A stretch of 64,000 nt of DNA from Bacteroidales bacterium (GCA_009785425.1 WQWI01000005.1:1-64000); one strand, 5' to 3'. Numbered from the stretch's first letter, positions 45,607 through 56,163 are shown. The notes: generated by a model from the sequence alone, not told the origin. Program-made: numbers and translations.

Positions 45607-46647
45607 ATGCAAAAATTTTCGATAATTTTAATTTTGTCCTTGGTTTCGCTTGCTCTTTTTGGGCAAGTGAAACCAAGTTGGACAAACGCATCCATGCGTG
45701 AAATCAATTTTCCGTCAAATGTGTTTTTTACAGGATATACACAAGGTACAGCACATAGGGGCGAAAGCATTGCAGAGGCAACACAACGTTTGTCGAGAGA
45801 TGCACAGGGGTTGCTCGTGGAAAGCATTCGTGTTAGAGTAGAAAGTGCGACAACCTCGCAAACTATAAGCACACAAATCAATCAAAACGAACGTTTGACT
45901 TCCGAATTTATATCAGAAGTTCGAACGACTACCACTGCTGAAGTTGTCGGAATGAACACAGAAACCTTTCACGACAGAGAAACGGGACTAATCCACGCTT
46001 TTGCATTCGTCAATCGTTTCGAGTTGATTGGTTTTTATAGGGCAAATCTTTCGATGAATTTAACGCAAATCGAGGGTTTGCTCAACACCGTTCAAAATTT
46101 GGAAACCAACGGTGAAAAAGCAAGAGCGAGGCAACAATTGGAAACTGCAATTCCGCTAATAGAACAAGTTCGTTACGCCCAAAGTTTACTTATTGCAATT
46201 GACCAAAACAGTTCGCCCGAAAATCTGCAATTGCAAAGAACCGAACAACTGCAAAACTCATTTATACAACAGCAAGCCCGCTTGGCACAAGCAGTGTACG
46301 TGTTTGTGGAAAGTAGTGAAAATTTGTTTGGTGCAAACGTAAACATCGTAAGTAGCCGAGTAAAAGCGGAATTATCACAAATGGGTTGCAGTTTTACCGA
46401 CGACATTTTGAGAGCGGATTGGCGCTTGACAATCACGGTTACAACTCGCATTCACGGCGAAACTCATGGTTTTTTGGTTTCGTATGCCGATGTACAAATC
46501 AATTTGTTTGATGTTCGCAGAAATCGTTCTGTTTTTCAAGACGAATTTTCGCAACGAGGTATTGCTCCAACGCAAGAACAATCTGCCAGACGAGCACTTT
46601 CGGATGTCGTTCCGATTATTGTTGAACGAATTTCGCCGTGGTTTTAG
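45607..46647 (+). CDS. LPP20-like exported protein
   Basis: 346 aa. Signal peptide (FSIILILSLVSLALFGQ). The first 160 residues resemble LPP20 (AEATQRLSRDAQGLLVESIRVRVES, GLIHAFAFVNRFELIGFY). The middle is helical (QIEGLLNTVQNLETNGEKARARQQLE), and the C-terminal third contains WRLTITVTTRIHG and YADVQINLFDVRRNRSVFQDEF. It probably works with the two genes upstream. Confidence 0.7.
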   Translation: MQKFSIILILSLVSLALFGQVKPSWTNASMREINFPSNVFFTGYTQGTAHRGESIAEATQRLSRDAQGLLVESIRVRVESATTSQTISTQINQNERLTSEFISEVRTTTTAEVVGMNTETFHDRETGLIHAFAFVNRFELIGFYRANLSMNLTQIEGLLNTVQNLETNGEKARARQQLETAIPLIEQVRYAQSLLIAIDQNSSPENLQLQRTEQLQNSFIQQQARLAQAVYVFVESSENLFGANVNIVSSRVKAELSQMGCSFTDDILRADWRLTITVTTRIHGETHGFLVSYADVQINLFDVRRNRSVFQDEFSQRGIAPTQEQSARRALSDVVPIIVERISPWF

Positions 46648-46681
46648 CGGCTATTGATACAATTATTGTAAAATTTTGCTC

Positions 46682-46723
46682 CTATATTGGGCTTTCACAA
46701 TACCACTCTTTCGCTTCTTTCGA
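46682..46723. repeat. Inverted copy of the helicase 3' end
   Basis: Exact reverse complement of 7558-7599 over 42 nt, not part of any gene here. Confidence 0.8.
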
Positions 46724-46912
46724 TATAATTTCAGAAATCAAAATTTATTCGTGTATTTGCAGAAAAATATCAGAAAATCCACTAATCTAATCTTGAACCT
46801 TATTTTATTTCACGGAATAAAGATACAGACTTTTTCGGATTGAGCAAATTTATTATACTATTGCATAAGTCAATCGCATCAAAATAACAGCCTTCTATGG
46901 ATCTTCAAACAA

Positions 46913-46946
46913 AAAACCCACCGAAACATTAGTAACAGTGGGTTTT
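46913..46946. terminator. Bidirectional terminator between the LPP20 and M13 peptidase genes
   Basis: Arms AAAACCCAC / GTGGGTTTT with a 16-nt loop, A-rich before and T-rich after, between convergent genes. Confidence 0.85.
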
Positions 46947-46967
46947 ATTATGAGTTGAAAATACCAA

Positions 46968-48989
46968 CTACCAAATTCTCGCACGATTTTCAGGTGCCAA
47001 CCACATGCCATCGCCAGGCTGAACATTGAACGCATTAACAAATGCATCACTATGCGGAACAGCTCCATTTACACGCCATCTCGGCAACGAGTGAACACCC
47101 GTTTGCGTTTGACGTAAAATTTCTCTTTCGCGGATATTTCCTGCCCAAACCGTAGCATACGCAATGAAAAAGCGCTGCGAAGGTGTGAAGCCTTGTAGCT
47201 CTTGTCCTAATCTATACTGCTCGGTTCTTTGGAATGCCGAATATGCAATTGCCAAACCTCCATTATCGGAGATATTTTCGCCAAGTGTAAGCACACCATT
47301 CGCGAATACGCCAGGTGCAACTTCGATTGCATTGAAATGATCCACCAAAATTTGAGTACGCTCGCTGAAACGTCTCTCGTCTTCTGCTGTCCACCAATCC
47401 GTAAGGTTTCCGAGCTTATCATATCTGCGACCTTGATCGTCGAAACCATGCGTGATTTCGTGACCAATAACCATACCAATTGCACCATAATTCAATGCAT
47501 CGTCGCCGTGCATAAAGAAAAACGGTGGTTGCAAAATTCCGGCAGGGAAGCCAATAGTGTTTGTTGTTGCCATGTAATAGGCATTAACCGTATGTGGATT
47601 CATTAGTAGTCTGTCTAAATCAACCGGGCTATTGATGTCGGCAAGCATTCGGTTGTGATGAAATCTTCTTCCGCGTCTCATGTTTGCAAGATACGAATCT
47701 GCAGCATTGACAACAAATTCTGAATAATCCATCCACTCTTTAGGATACCCGATTAAAACTCGCATTGTACTTAATTTTAAGTGTGCTTGCTCTTTGGTTT
47801 CATCACTCATCCACTCCAAACCATCAATGCGGTCAGCCATTGCCAACAAAAGATTTTGCACCAATTCTTCCATACGTTGTCTTGCAATTGGAGGAAAATG
47901 TTCTGCCACGTATTTTTTTCCAACAGCTTCGCCAAGAACACCATCTAATGTACTTACAACTGTTTTCCAGCGCTCTTCTTGTGCTTCAGTTCCGCTTAAT
48001 GCTCTTCCGAAATACTCAAAACTTGCTTCTCCGAAATTTGTTGACAAAAATGGTCCGGCTGATCTGAGGAGATTAAACGTTAGGTAGCTTCTCAATTGAC
48101 CCATCGAATTGGTTCTTAAAATATTCGTTAAGTTTCGGAAAAAGATCGGATTTCTTACGTTGAGTTCTTCAACACATGTAAGGCCAAGCATATCGAAATA
48201 CTCTCTCCAATTGATAACCGGTGCCATTCTTTGAAGGTCTCCAACGGTCATTTTGTTGAATGTATTGCGTGGGTCGCGAAGCTCAATACGTGGCATAGTA
48301 ACTCTTGCGATTGCAGTTTCTATGTGCATCACATCTTCTGTCATTTGAAGAGCTTGTTGGTTAGTGAAACCGGCCAATTCAAAGGTTGTAGTAAGAAATG
48401 TTCTGTAGGCTTCACGAAGTCTTATCGAGCGTTCGTCGTCTTGAAGATAAAGATCACGGTCGCCCATACCTAAACCCGGTTGAGAAATGTGGGCGATGTT
48501 CATTCTGCTATTATCTAAATCTGCTGCAGCAAAAAGTCCGAAGAAGGGCATAAATCCCTGCTGATGCTGTGATTTAATGTAACGAACTACATCGTCAAGC
48601 GTGGATAATGCTTGAATTGTGGCAAGATCGTCAAGAATAGGCGTAATGCCTTCTCTGTTTAGGCGAGCAGTATCCATGCCTAAAGTAAAAAGATCACCGA
48701 TTTTTTGAGCATTCGATCCTTGTGGATGTCTTTGTTGGCTCAACGTTTCGATTATATCTTTGACGATGATTTGAGTTTCTCGACGCAGTTTGTCGAACGT
48801 TCCAAAACGTGCTAAATCGTCAGGAATTGGATTTGCAGCTTGCCATCCGCCTGTAGCGAATTGGTAAAAGTCATGTGTAGGACAGATACTTTTGTCCAAG
48901 TTTGAAAGGTCGAGTCCTTGCATAGTTGGTCTTGTTTCGCAGCTGACTAAAAAAGCCAAGCATGCCATTGAGATTAGGATTTTTTTCAT
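46968..48989 (-). CDS. M13 family metallopeptidase lipoprotein (PepO-like)
   Basis: 673 aa. Lipobox FLVSCET (Cys17). Zinc site HEITHGFDDQGR with downstream GENISDNGG supplying the third ligand, and the NAYYM and VNGAVPHSDAF substrate motifs of the neprilysin family are present. Cleaves short peptides on the cell surface or in the periplasm. Promoter box at 49046-49054. Confidence 0.93.
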   Translation of the reverse strand: MKKILISMACLAFLVSCETRPTMQGLDLSNLDKSICPTHDFYQFATGGWQAANPIPDDLARFGTFDKLRRETQIIVKDIIETLSQQRHPQGSNAQKIGDLFTLGMDTARLNREGITPILDDLATIQALSTLDDVVRYIKSQHQQGFMPFFGLFAAADLDNSRMNIAHISQPGLGMGDRDLYLQDDERSIRLREAYRTFLTTTFELAGFTNQQALQMTEDVMHIETAIARVTMPRIELRDPRNTFNKMTVGDLQRMAPVINWREYFDMLGLTCVEELNVRNPIFFRNLTNILRTNSMGQLRSYLTFNLLRSAGPFLSTNFGEASFEYFGRALSGTEAQEERWKTVVSTLDGVLGEAVGKKYVAEHFPPIARQRMEELVQNLLLAMADRIDGLEWMSDETKEQAHLKLSTMRVLIGYPKEWMDYSEFVVNAADSYLANMRRGRRFHHNRMLADINSPVDLDRLLMNPHTVNAYYMATTNTIGFPAGILQPPFFFMHGDDALNYGAIGMVIGHEITHGFDDQGRRYDKLGNLTDWWTAEDERRFSERTQILVDHFNAIEVAPGVFANGVLTLGENISDNGGLAIAYSAFQRTEQYRLGQELQGFTPSQRFFIAYATVWAGNIREREILRQTQTGVHSLPRWRVNGAVPHSDAFVNAFNVQPGDGMWLAPENRARIW

Positions 48990-49045
48990 GAGTATTTTTG
49001 ATTTTTAGTATAGTTTATCGTTCTTCAAGACACAGTTTCGCCCAT

Positions 49046-49054
49046 GCAAAGGTA
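49046..49054 (-). promoter_or_regulatory. Promoter -7 box of the M13 peptidase gene
   Basis: TACCTTTGC on the minus strand, 56 nt upstream of the start. Confidence 0.55.
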
Positions 49055-49092
49055 CAAAAAAAAACTGAAACATCAAGAAAAAAATGACTTTT

Positions 49093-49566
49093 TTATTTCA
49101 ACAGAACCACAGCCTGTGCCGAAACGCCTTCTTCACGTCCTTCGAATCCCATTTTTTCGGTGGTTGTGGCTTTGATAGAAATACAGTCCTCGTCTATACC
49201 CAGGATGTTTGCTAAGATAGATTTCATTTGTGGAATATAATTTGAGATTTTTGGTGTTTGTAGTACAATTGTACTATCAATATTTCCAATATTATATCCT
49301 TTTTCGTGAAGCTTTGCAACGACACTTTCCAACAGAACCTTGCTGTCGATATCTTTGTATTTCTCCTCTTTATCCGAAAAGTGAAATCCGATATCTCTTA
49401 AATTTGCAGCACCCAACAAGGCATCGCAAATAGCGTGTATCAACACATCACCGTCCGAATGCCCCAAGCTTCCTTTTGTGTGCGGAATTTCGATACCGCC
49501 AAGAACAAATTTTCGTCCTTCAACCAAACGATGCACGTCGTAGCCTTGTCCAATGCGGATGTTCAT
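49093..49566 (-). CDS. ispF: 2-C-methyl-D-erythritol 2,4-cyclodiphosphate synthase
   Basis: 157 aa from the Met at 49566. Fifth enzyme of the MEP pathway. The GQGYDVHRL metal motif (Asp and His), GHSDGDVLIHAICDALLGA, FSDKEEKYKDIDS and ATTEKMGFEGREEG are all typical. It lies 4 nt after porV; a porU-porV-ispF order is recalled from Porphyromonas gingivalis, but was not looked up. Confidence 0.93.
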   Translation of the reverse strand: MNIRIGQGYDVHRLVEGRKFVLGGIEIPHTKGSLGHSDGDVLIHAICDALLGAANLRDIGFHFSDKEEKYKDIDSKVLLESVVAKLHEKGYNIGNIDSTIVLQTPKISNYIPQMKSILANILGIDEDCISIKATTTEKMGFEGREEGVSAQAVVLLK

Positions 49567-49570
49567 TTGT

Positions 49571-50776
49571 TTATGTGTTTTGCCTACGCATATGTTCCGC
49601 AAAGTTGAAACGCAACGAGAAACGCATGGTATTTCTCAACGGATTTACAGCAGCAGCCATATTGTTGGTACGAGGCAGGAGATAAGCGAAGTCGACTTCA
49701 AAAACATTGAACCGCAAACCCGCACCGACTGTAAAAAATTGGCGTCCGCCTTTGTTTCTATGTTCGTGAAAATACCCGGCACGAACAGAAAATACCTGGT
49801 TATAAGTATATTCTATGCCAAAGCTAATTTTGATTTCTTGCATTTTTTCGCGAAATCCGCCCGGTGCAACATGAAGAGAATTGAATATTCCCTCCATAAC
49901 GCCCAGTTCTCGTGGATCTCGACTGGTTGTATCGCCTCGAGCAAGCGGTGTAGGGACAAGTAATTTATTAAAATCCAGCATGACTGTAATCTCGTTGAAT
50001 TGATCTATTTGCCTGGTGTAAGCACCGCCCAATCGCAAGTTTGCAGGCAAAAAATCTCTCAACATTGCTTCCGAATACGAAATTTTTGCTCCGATATTCG
50101 AGATATTCAAGCCCAAAGCGAACGAACTGGGTTCGGAACCTCGTATGATGTCTCGTGTGTAAAACATCGAAACATCAACTGCCCCGGAATTTGCTGCTCT
50201 CGTTCTGACGCCTGTAGTATGATCTTGAAAACCGCTCCCTAAATCGGAACGAATGTATCGCCCGGTAACAGCAAGAGAAAAATGCTCGGTAAGCCTTCTC
50301 GAAAGGCTTACATCAAAAGCATATTCATTTGGACGACGAACATCAGGTGGGTCATCTCGATCTCTCCGAAATGTAACTTCTCCCAGAGAAAAATACCGCA
50401 TAGAGGCTCCAAGCACCCAATTGTTGTCAAGACGATAGTAACCTGCTAAATACAACAAGTTCATATCTCGAACCAACATTCGCAACCAAGGTGTGTAAGT
50501 TAACGAAATACCGAAATCATCTTCGATAAATGCGAATTTTGCGGCGTTCCAATGCTGCGAATTTATGTCCGGTGAAGACGCGACTCCGGCATCGCCCATG
50601 CCACTGGCTCGAGCATCCGGCGAAATCAACAAAAAGGGTACAGCGGTAATGATATTTCCACCGGTTGCCCATGCTGCATCCTCGTCATAGTTACCACTAC
50701 CAGCCTGAGCCAAAAGATTTTGGCAAACAAAAAGTAAAAGTAAAGCAATTGCGATTTTCCTAAACCAAAAAGGCAT
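49571..50776 (-). CDS. porV: T9SS outer-membrane shuttle protein PorV
   Basis: 401 aa from the Met at 50776. Signal peptide (FRKIAIALLLLFVCQNLLAQ). FLLISPDARASGMGDAGVASSPDINSQHWN in part is the hallmark N-terminal motif of PorV/LptO, followed by FadL-like barrel strands. PorV carries cargo from the translocon to the PorU attachment complex, consistent with porU being next to it. It has its own promoter box at 50837-50845. Confidence 0.92.
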   Translation of the reverse strand: MPFWFRKIAIALLLLFVCQNLLAQAGSGNYDEDAAWATGGNIITAVPFLLISPDARASGMGDAGVASSPDINSQHWNAAKFAFIEDDFGISLTYTPWLRMLVRDMNLLYLAGYYRLDNNWVLGASMRYFSLGEVTFRRDRDDPPDVRRPNEYAFDVSLSRRLTEHFSLAVTGRYIRSDLGSGFQDHTTGVRTRAANSGAVDVSMFYTRDIIRGSEPSSFALGLNISNIGAKISYSEAMLRDFLPANLRLGGAYTRQIDQFNEITVMLDFNKLLVPTPLARGDTTSRDPRELGVMEGIFNSLHVAPGGFREKMQEIKISFGIEYTYNQVFSVRAGYFHEHRNKGGRQFFTVGAGLRFNVFEVDFAYLLPRTNNMAAAVNPLRNTMRFSLRFNFAEHMRRQNT

Positions 50777-50836
50777 AATTTCGAATTTTAAAGTACATTG
50801 GGTACGAAATAGGACATAGTTTTGGGTTTTAATTTG

Positions 50837-50845
50837 CAAAGATAC
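50837..50845 (-). promoter_or_regulatory. porV promoter -7 box
   Basis: TATCTTTGC on the minus strand, 60 nt before the porV start, in the short porU-porV gap. Confidence 0.65.
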
Positions 50846-50893
50846 GATTTTTTTTGAATATAGCAAGCAGATTGCGAACGAAGTGAAAAATGA

Positions 50894-53800
50894 CTACATA
50901 CCAATAATTAATTTTTCTGTTCTATATGCCACACTACCGTCCTCAAAAACGACTCGAAGCCTGTAAAGATACATGCCTTGCCCGAGCCTGCTTCCCAAAT
51001 CTATCGCTTCTGTGGAGATTGCAAAGCCGGTGGCACTTGGAGATTCTTGCGGTGGAGTAGTGGGCGTTATTCGGGTTACCCAGCGTCCGGACACATCAAA
51101 AAAGTCGATTTCCCAATGCATAACTCTCCTCGGAGCGTTATGTGTGAAATAAAATTGTGTGAAATCTCTAACCGGATTCGGATGATTGTAAAGTGTGCCG
51201 ATAATTTGATTTTCCGCCTCCACGACGACAAATTCTAAGGTTGTATCTGCCGAAATGTTGAAAACATTGGACACCCTCAAATTTATAGAGTATCGTCCGG
51301 GTGCTAAATTAAACATTTGATGCCTCACACTACCAAAAGTTCCGGCACTTGTGATACTATCTGTTATATAAGAATCGTTGAGCCAAATTTGATTTCTGTA
51401 ATCGTCGTTGATGATTAAACGGATATTATGCCCAATTCCTGAACCGGAATGATTAATGCCGTATTGATCGTGAATGTGTGCTAATAAAATCGGATTCGGA
51501 CAACTGATATTTCCGCTTCGGAAATTTTCATTATTGAGGAATAATTCTAAAATTGGAGGCTCGGCAACCAAATCAAAATTATCGCCAAATCCACCAATAA
51601 TCACATCGTTGAAAACACCTGTTGCATCGACCAAATTATCTCTACAAAAGGCATAATAGCTGATTTTCCCGAAGCCATAGGTGAAATTAATGCTTTTCGG
51701 CGTCATAAATTCAACTCTAAATTCGCCGTTAATTACGGGAACTCGACCTCTGTAAATGATATTATTTTGGACATAGAAAGGAATAATCGGGTTTCGTCCG
51801 TGTGCCGTGCTATTGTTGTGCCCTAAGGTCTGAGCTCGTGTAGGTTTATCAAACACTGTGATGGTGATTTCGCCATTAAAGTTTGATAAAAAAACACTGT
51901 CGAAATCTACAATTCTTCCGGAAATACTCGCACGATCCAACGCTCTTATGGTGTCTATTCCGTCTGCTACGGAATTTCCATTAATCGAATCCGTGACAAT
52001 TCGATGTTTCGGCAAAGCCAATGAAATCGCGGGATCCCCGAGCAAAACAAACTGTCTGATGTTATGTGTATTTCGCATTCTGTTTTTGGACAGCTTCATG
52101 GTTTCGCCTAAACTACGGGCACTTCCATCATCACGTCGTTGCAAAACAAAACGATTCCACACACCATGAAACTCATCGTTTGGGTGTGTATAAGCCACTC
52201 GTGTGGCTCCGATATGTGCAACAGCGGCACCTCTTGGCGACAACACAGACCATTCGCCACCTGAAATCAAATTGGGATCGTCATATTGTGCAAAATTACA
52301 GGATGCCGTGAAAAATACGAAAAGTCGATCGATATTTCCAAAATTCTGAATATCCGTAACATTCATAATATCTTCATCTGCCAAAGTAACCGGCCCGCTA
52401 TGTCCCTGATAGTTCAAAACCAACGTGCCTCGTTCGATACGTTGTCGCAGTGCCTCTTTTGCAGCAGGAAAGCGTGCTCCGCTTGGTGTGGCTACCTGCG
52501 GAAATGCATCAATGTAGATTTTTTCGACATTGATTTCTCTGAATCTTGTGTTGAAATCAGTTTCAAAATAATTCGCACGGTTAGAACCTGACGCATGATA
52601 TGGATGCGACATGGCTTCAAAGGTTTGAACAAAGGGCTCGGTAACACCATCGTCGGCTAAATTTGTAACCACATTTCGCCAATCGCCAAAATTGCGGAGT
52701 TGTGGCGTTGCGTAATCAATCGTTTTGTTGACTAACGTTCGTGCTTGTTCGATTGTTCGTGCAGGAAAGCGACCTATTCCAATTCGCAAACTGTCTATGC
52801 CGTTATTATTAAATCCGGTTTCTCCATCTGCCAAAAAGCCGAAAAAACCATCGGATGCAAAACTTTGACCTTCGACCAATCCCGTAGGAAATTGATAATT
52901 TAATACAAAATTTCCTCCGCTCGTTCGATTTCGATAATCGTAAGACGGCGATCCGAAAAGCAACAAATATCGGGGCAAAATATCCGAATTTTCAGCCAGT
53001 GCTTTATTTCTGAAATGCCGCATCATTCGCCGAATTGCCATAGGGTCTTGCCGTCCGTACGAAAATTCGTTAAATACTTCTTGAGGTGAAATAAGCAAAA
53101 CATTCAGATTTCGACTACGGTGAAATTCTGCCAAACGCTCGGCCTCTTCACGAAAATTCGGATGAACAACCATCACATATTCGACGTCGGTTTTAGCATG
53201 AAAATTTTGATTTGGGACAGCTTCAAATTGAGTTATTGTGCGAATGTGATTATCGGAGAATCCTATAAACTCCGGCATTCCGGAAAGAGATGCGGAAAAT
53301 GCAAACGTATTTCCGGAGGTCGTTTGGTTGATTCTTCTTGGATTTAACGGATTGGAAACATCCCAAACTTGCGTGGTTTGATTTGCCGAGCTAACTTCAA
53401 ATCTGCCAATTCCGGACGTTTGATCCGTAAATCGAAATTGCAAAGGTGTGTTTATGTTTCCGAGCGACAGGCTTCGCCGATAGTGAAGGACCATGTAGTC
53501 CAAATGCATCCAGCTTGAATTGTTTGTAAGCCTTGTGTATTCAAACGAAATGCGAGGTCGTTCGGACGTAAAATTCCAAGAAAAATCACGAATGGTGTCC
53601 ATCGCAAATACACCACGACCTCTGTTTCGCCTTATAAATAACGTATCTTGGCGATTATTGTTATTGTTTGATGACATTACGACAAATGCCGGCTCGTTAA
53701 CTACAACACGAGTTCTGATATTCACAACAGAGTCAGTTATCAAGCCCGGCAAATGCAGGTCTATATTCACATTTCGTGTAACCTGGTCCATTCGTTCGCC

Positions 53801-54358
53801 AAACCATTCTTGACTTGATCTGAACGGATTAACCAAATCTCTTTCGTGAAGAAAATAATCTCTGAAATGGGTAATAGTTATGTTCGGAGTTCCGGCAATA
53901 TTTGGTTTGTTTTCTATGCGTTTTCCGTTTCCGGAGAAATCTGTTGTTAAAAAATACACCATCACATCGGTAAAAACATTGGTGTGATGCAGATGTCTTC
54001 TTTGCGTTGGATTCCAGGTCCAGGTGTGTGGTGACTGTCCATAAAACAAGATATAGTTGCCGGGTCCGAATGTTCCGTTATTATCTCTCACAAAAATTGC
54101 AATTTCTTGCAAATCGAAAGTTTCGTCGGCAATATTTTCTATTGGAATTGCTCCGTTTGGCCCTCCGAACAAAGCGATTTGATGTGTTGGAACGGGCATT
54201 TGCAAAACGCCCCTACTTAGTAAATCGTTGTATGTAATTCTGTAAATACCGTTTTCGGAAACAGTGATACGATGCCACGAACCCGTTGATAACACAGCGG
54301 ACTGAGCCTGCATCTGAACTAAAGCCAGAGTAAATAGTATCAGCAAAATATTTTTCAC
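50894..54358 (-). CDS. porU: T9SS sortase PorU (C25 peptidase family)
   Basis: 1154 aa from a GTG start at 54358 (a TTG one codon upstream is the alternative). Signal peptide, gingipain-like catalytic domain with His in LNYQGHSGPV and Cys in FFTASCNFAQYDDP, and a C-terminal sorting-type domain (NHPNPVRDFTQFYF...GMYLYRLRV). PorU removes the sorting signal of cargo and joins it to anionic lipopolysaccharide at the cell surface. The start codon is 2-5 nt from the promoter box, so the mRNA is probably leaderless. Confidence 0.93.
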   Translation of the reverse strand: MKNILLILFTLALVQMQAQSAVLSTGSWHRITVSENGIYRITYNDLLSRGVLQMPVPTHQIALFGGPNGAIPIENIADETFDLQEIAIFVRDNNGTFGPGNYILFYGQSPHTWTWNPTQRRHLHHTNVFTDVMVYFLTTDFSGNGKRIENKPNIAGTPNITITHFRDYFLHERDLVNPFRSSQEWFGERMDQVTRNVNIDLHLPGLITDSVVNIRTRVVVNEPAFVVMSSNNNNNRQDTLFIRRNRGRGVFAMDTIRDFSWNFTSERPRISFEYTRLTNNSSWMHLDYMVLHYRRSLSLGNINTPLQFRFTDQTSGIGRFEVSSANQTTQVWDVSNPLNPRRINQTTSGNTFAFSASLSGMPEFIGFSDNHIRTITQFEAVPNQNFHAKTDVEYVMVVHPNFREEAERLAEFHRSRNLNVLLISPQEVFNEFSYGRQDPMAIRRMMRHFRNKALAENSDILPRYLLLFGSPSYDYRNRTSGGNFVLNYQFPTGLVEGQSFASDGFFGFLADGETGFNNNGIDSLRIGIGRFPARTIEQARTLVNKTIDYATPQLRNFGDWRNVVTNLADDGVTEPFVQTFEAMSHPYHASGSNRANYFETDFNTRFREINVEKIYIDAFPQVATPSGARFPAAKEALRQRIERGTLVLNYQGHSGPVTLADEDIMNVTDIQNFGNIDRLFVFFTASCNFAQYDDPNLISGGEWSVLSPRGAAVAHIGATRVAYTHPNDEFHGVWNRFVLQRRDDGSARSLGETMKLSKNRMRNTHNIRQFVLLGDPAISLALPKHRIVTDSINGNSVADGIDTIRALDRASISGRIVDFDSVFLSNFNGEITITVFDKPTRAQTLGHNNSTAHGRNPIIPFYVQNNIIYRGRVPVINGEFRVEFMTPKSINFTYGFGKISYYAFCRDNLVDATGVFNDVIIGGFGDNFDLVAEPPILELFLNNENFRSGNISCPNPILLAHIHDQYGINHSGSGIGHNIRLIINDDYRNQIWLNDSYITDSITSAGTFGSVRHQMFNLAPGRYSINLRVSNVFNISADTTLEFVVVEAENQIIGTLYNHPNPVRDFTQFYFTHNAPRRVMHWEIDFFDVSGRWVTRITPTTPPQESPSATGFAISTEAIDLGSRLGQGMYLYRLRVVFEDGSVAYRTEKLIIGM

Positions 54359-54363
54359 CAATA

Positions 54364-54371
54364 CAAAGATA
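54364..54371 (-). promoter_or_regulatory. porU promoter -7 box
   Basis: TATCTTTG on the minus strand, ending 2 nt before TTG and 5 nt before GTG. Confidence 0.6.
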
Positions 54372-54396
54372 CAAAAAAAAACGGAACCTGCCTATT

Positions 54397-56142
54397 TTAT
54401 TTCGTGACGGCTAATTTTAATTCCTCTAATTGTTCGGTGCTGATGCTTGACGGAGCGTCAAGCATTACATCGCGTCCGGCGTTGTTTTTCGGAAATGCAA
54501 TATAATCTCGGATTGATTCTGATCCTCCAAGCAGCGAGCAAAGACGGTCGAAGCCGAACGCAATACCTCCGTGTGGAGGAGCGCCGAATTCGAACGCATC
54601 CAGCAAAAAACCGAATTGTTTTTGTGCTTCTTCCTCCGAAAATCCAAGCGTTTTGAACATGTTATTTTGCAAATCACGATTGAAAATTCGGATTGAACCA
54701 CCGCCAACTTCCACGCCGTTAATGACCAAGTCGTAAGCATTGGCGCGCACCGCACCCGGATCGGTTTCGAGTAAGTGAATATCTTCCAATTTTGGCGATG
54801 TAAATGGATGATGTTTGGCGAAAAATCGTTGCTGTTCCTCGCCCCACTCCAATAATGGAAAATCAACAACCCAAATCGGTGAAAACACGTTTGGATCACG
54901 TAATCCCAAACGTTCGCCCATTTCCAAACGAAGTTCGGAAAGTTGTTTTTGTGCTTTTTCGCGAACACCTGCCATAATTAAAATCAAATCGCCGGCTTTG
55001 GCATCAAATTTTGCACCAATCGCTTTCAAATCGGCTTCGTTGAAAAATTTATCAACCGACGATTTTACCGTTCCGTCCAAATTAAATTTGATATAAACCA
55101 AGCCGTTTGCACCTATTTGTGGGCGTTTCACAAAATCTGTCAATTCGTCCAATTGTTTACGCGTATATTCCGAACAACCGTTTGTACAAATCCCGACAAC
55201 CAATTCAGCATCGTCAAACACCTTGAAATCTTTGCCTTTTGCGACATCGTTCAGTTCAACAAATTTCATTTCAAAACGTGTGTCCGGCTTGTCACAACCG
55301 TAATAGGTCATCGCATCTGCATAAGTCATTTGTGGAAACGTAGGTACATCAACGTTTTTCACGACTTTGAACAAATGCCTTGTCAAATTTTCAAATGTTT
55401 CCAAGACATCGTCTTGCGTTACAAACGACATTTCGCAGTCGATTTGCGTAAATTCCGGCTGACGGTCGGCACGCAAATCCTCATCTCTGAAACAGCGTAC
55501 AATCTGGAAATAGCGATCATAACCGGAAACCATCAACAATTGCTTGAATGTCTGTGGCGATTGCGGAAGTGCGTAAAATTCACCTTCGTTCATGCGTGAC
55601 GGCACTACAAAGTCACGTGCACCTTCGGGTGTAGATTTGATCAAAAACGGTGTTTCGACCTCGATAAAATTCAGACTATTCAGGTAGTTCCGTGTTTCGA
55701 TAGCCATTTTGTGTCGAAGCAAAATATTGTTGTAAACAGGCGTTCGGCGGAGGTCGAGATAGCGATATTTCATACGAAGTTCATCGCCACCATCCGACTG
55801 GTCTTCAATGGTGAATGGCGGTGTTTTCGACTCGTTCAGAATCTCAATTTTTTCAACAAAAATTTCGATGTCTCCCGTTGGAATTTTTGTGTTTTTGTTG
55901 CTTCTTTCGGCAACTTTTCCGGTTATTTGCAACACGTATTCACGTCCGAGTTTGCGGGCTTTTTCGCAAAGTTCGGCATTGGTTTCCATGTTGAATGCCA
56001 ATTGCGTAATGCCGTAGCGATCACGCAAGTCAATAAACGTCATTCCGCCCAAGTCGCGTGAACGTTGCACCCAACCGCAAAGCGTTACGGTTTGTCCAAC
56101 GTTGTTGATATTTAATTCTCCGCAGGTGTGTGTTCTTAGCAT
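54397..56142 (-). CDS. aspS: Aspartyl-tRNA synthetase
   Basis: 581 aa from the Met at 56142, which gives the usual [11 protein letters not shown] start; an upstream in-frame Met would add 6 residues. OB-fold anticodon domain ([22 protein letters not shown]), class II motif 2 ([23 protein letters not shown] in part) and motif 3 ([13 protein letters not shown]) are complete. The bacterial GAD insertion is present. Confidence 0.95.
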   Translation of the reverse strand: MLRTHTCGELNINNVGQTVTLCGWVQRSRDLGGMTFIDLRDRYGITQLAFNMETNAELCEKARKLGREYVLQITGKVAERSNKNTKIPTGDIEIFVEKIEILNESKTPPFTIEDQSDGGDELRMKYRYLDLRRTPVYNNILLRHKMAIETRNYLNSLNFIEVETPFLIKSTPEGARDFVVPSRMNEGEFYALPQSPQTFKQLLMVSGYDRYFQIVRCFRDEDLRADRQPEFTQIDCEMSFVTQDDVLETFENLTRHLFKVVKNVDVPTFPQMTYADAMTYYGCDKPDTRFEMKFVELNDVAKGKDFKVFDDAELVVGICTNGCSEYTRKQLDELTDFVKRPQIGANGLVYIKFNLDGTVKSSVDKFFNEADLKAIGAKFDAKAGDLILIMAGVREKAQKQLSELRLEMGERLGLRDPNVFSPIWVVDFPLLEWGEEQQRFFAKHHPFTSPKLEDIHLLETDPGAVRANAYDLVINGVEVGGGSIRIFNRDLQNNMFKTLGFSEEEAQKQFGFLLDAFEFGAPPHGGIAFGFDRLCSLLGGSESIRDYIAFPKNNAGRDVMLDAPSSISTEQLEELKLAVTK

Positions 56143-56163
56143 ATTTTTCTTATTTTTCAACCA

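Larger units (their letters stand above)
46648..46967. other. 320-nt gap with repeat copies and a terminator
   Basis: Contains the inverted 42-bp copy of the helicase gene end (46682-46723), the partial CGCATCAAAATAA repeat (46875-46887) and a terminator at 46913-46946. No gene seen. Confidence 0.65.
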
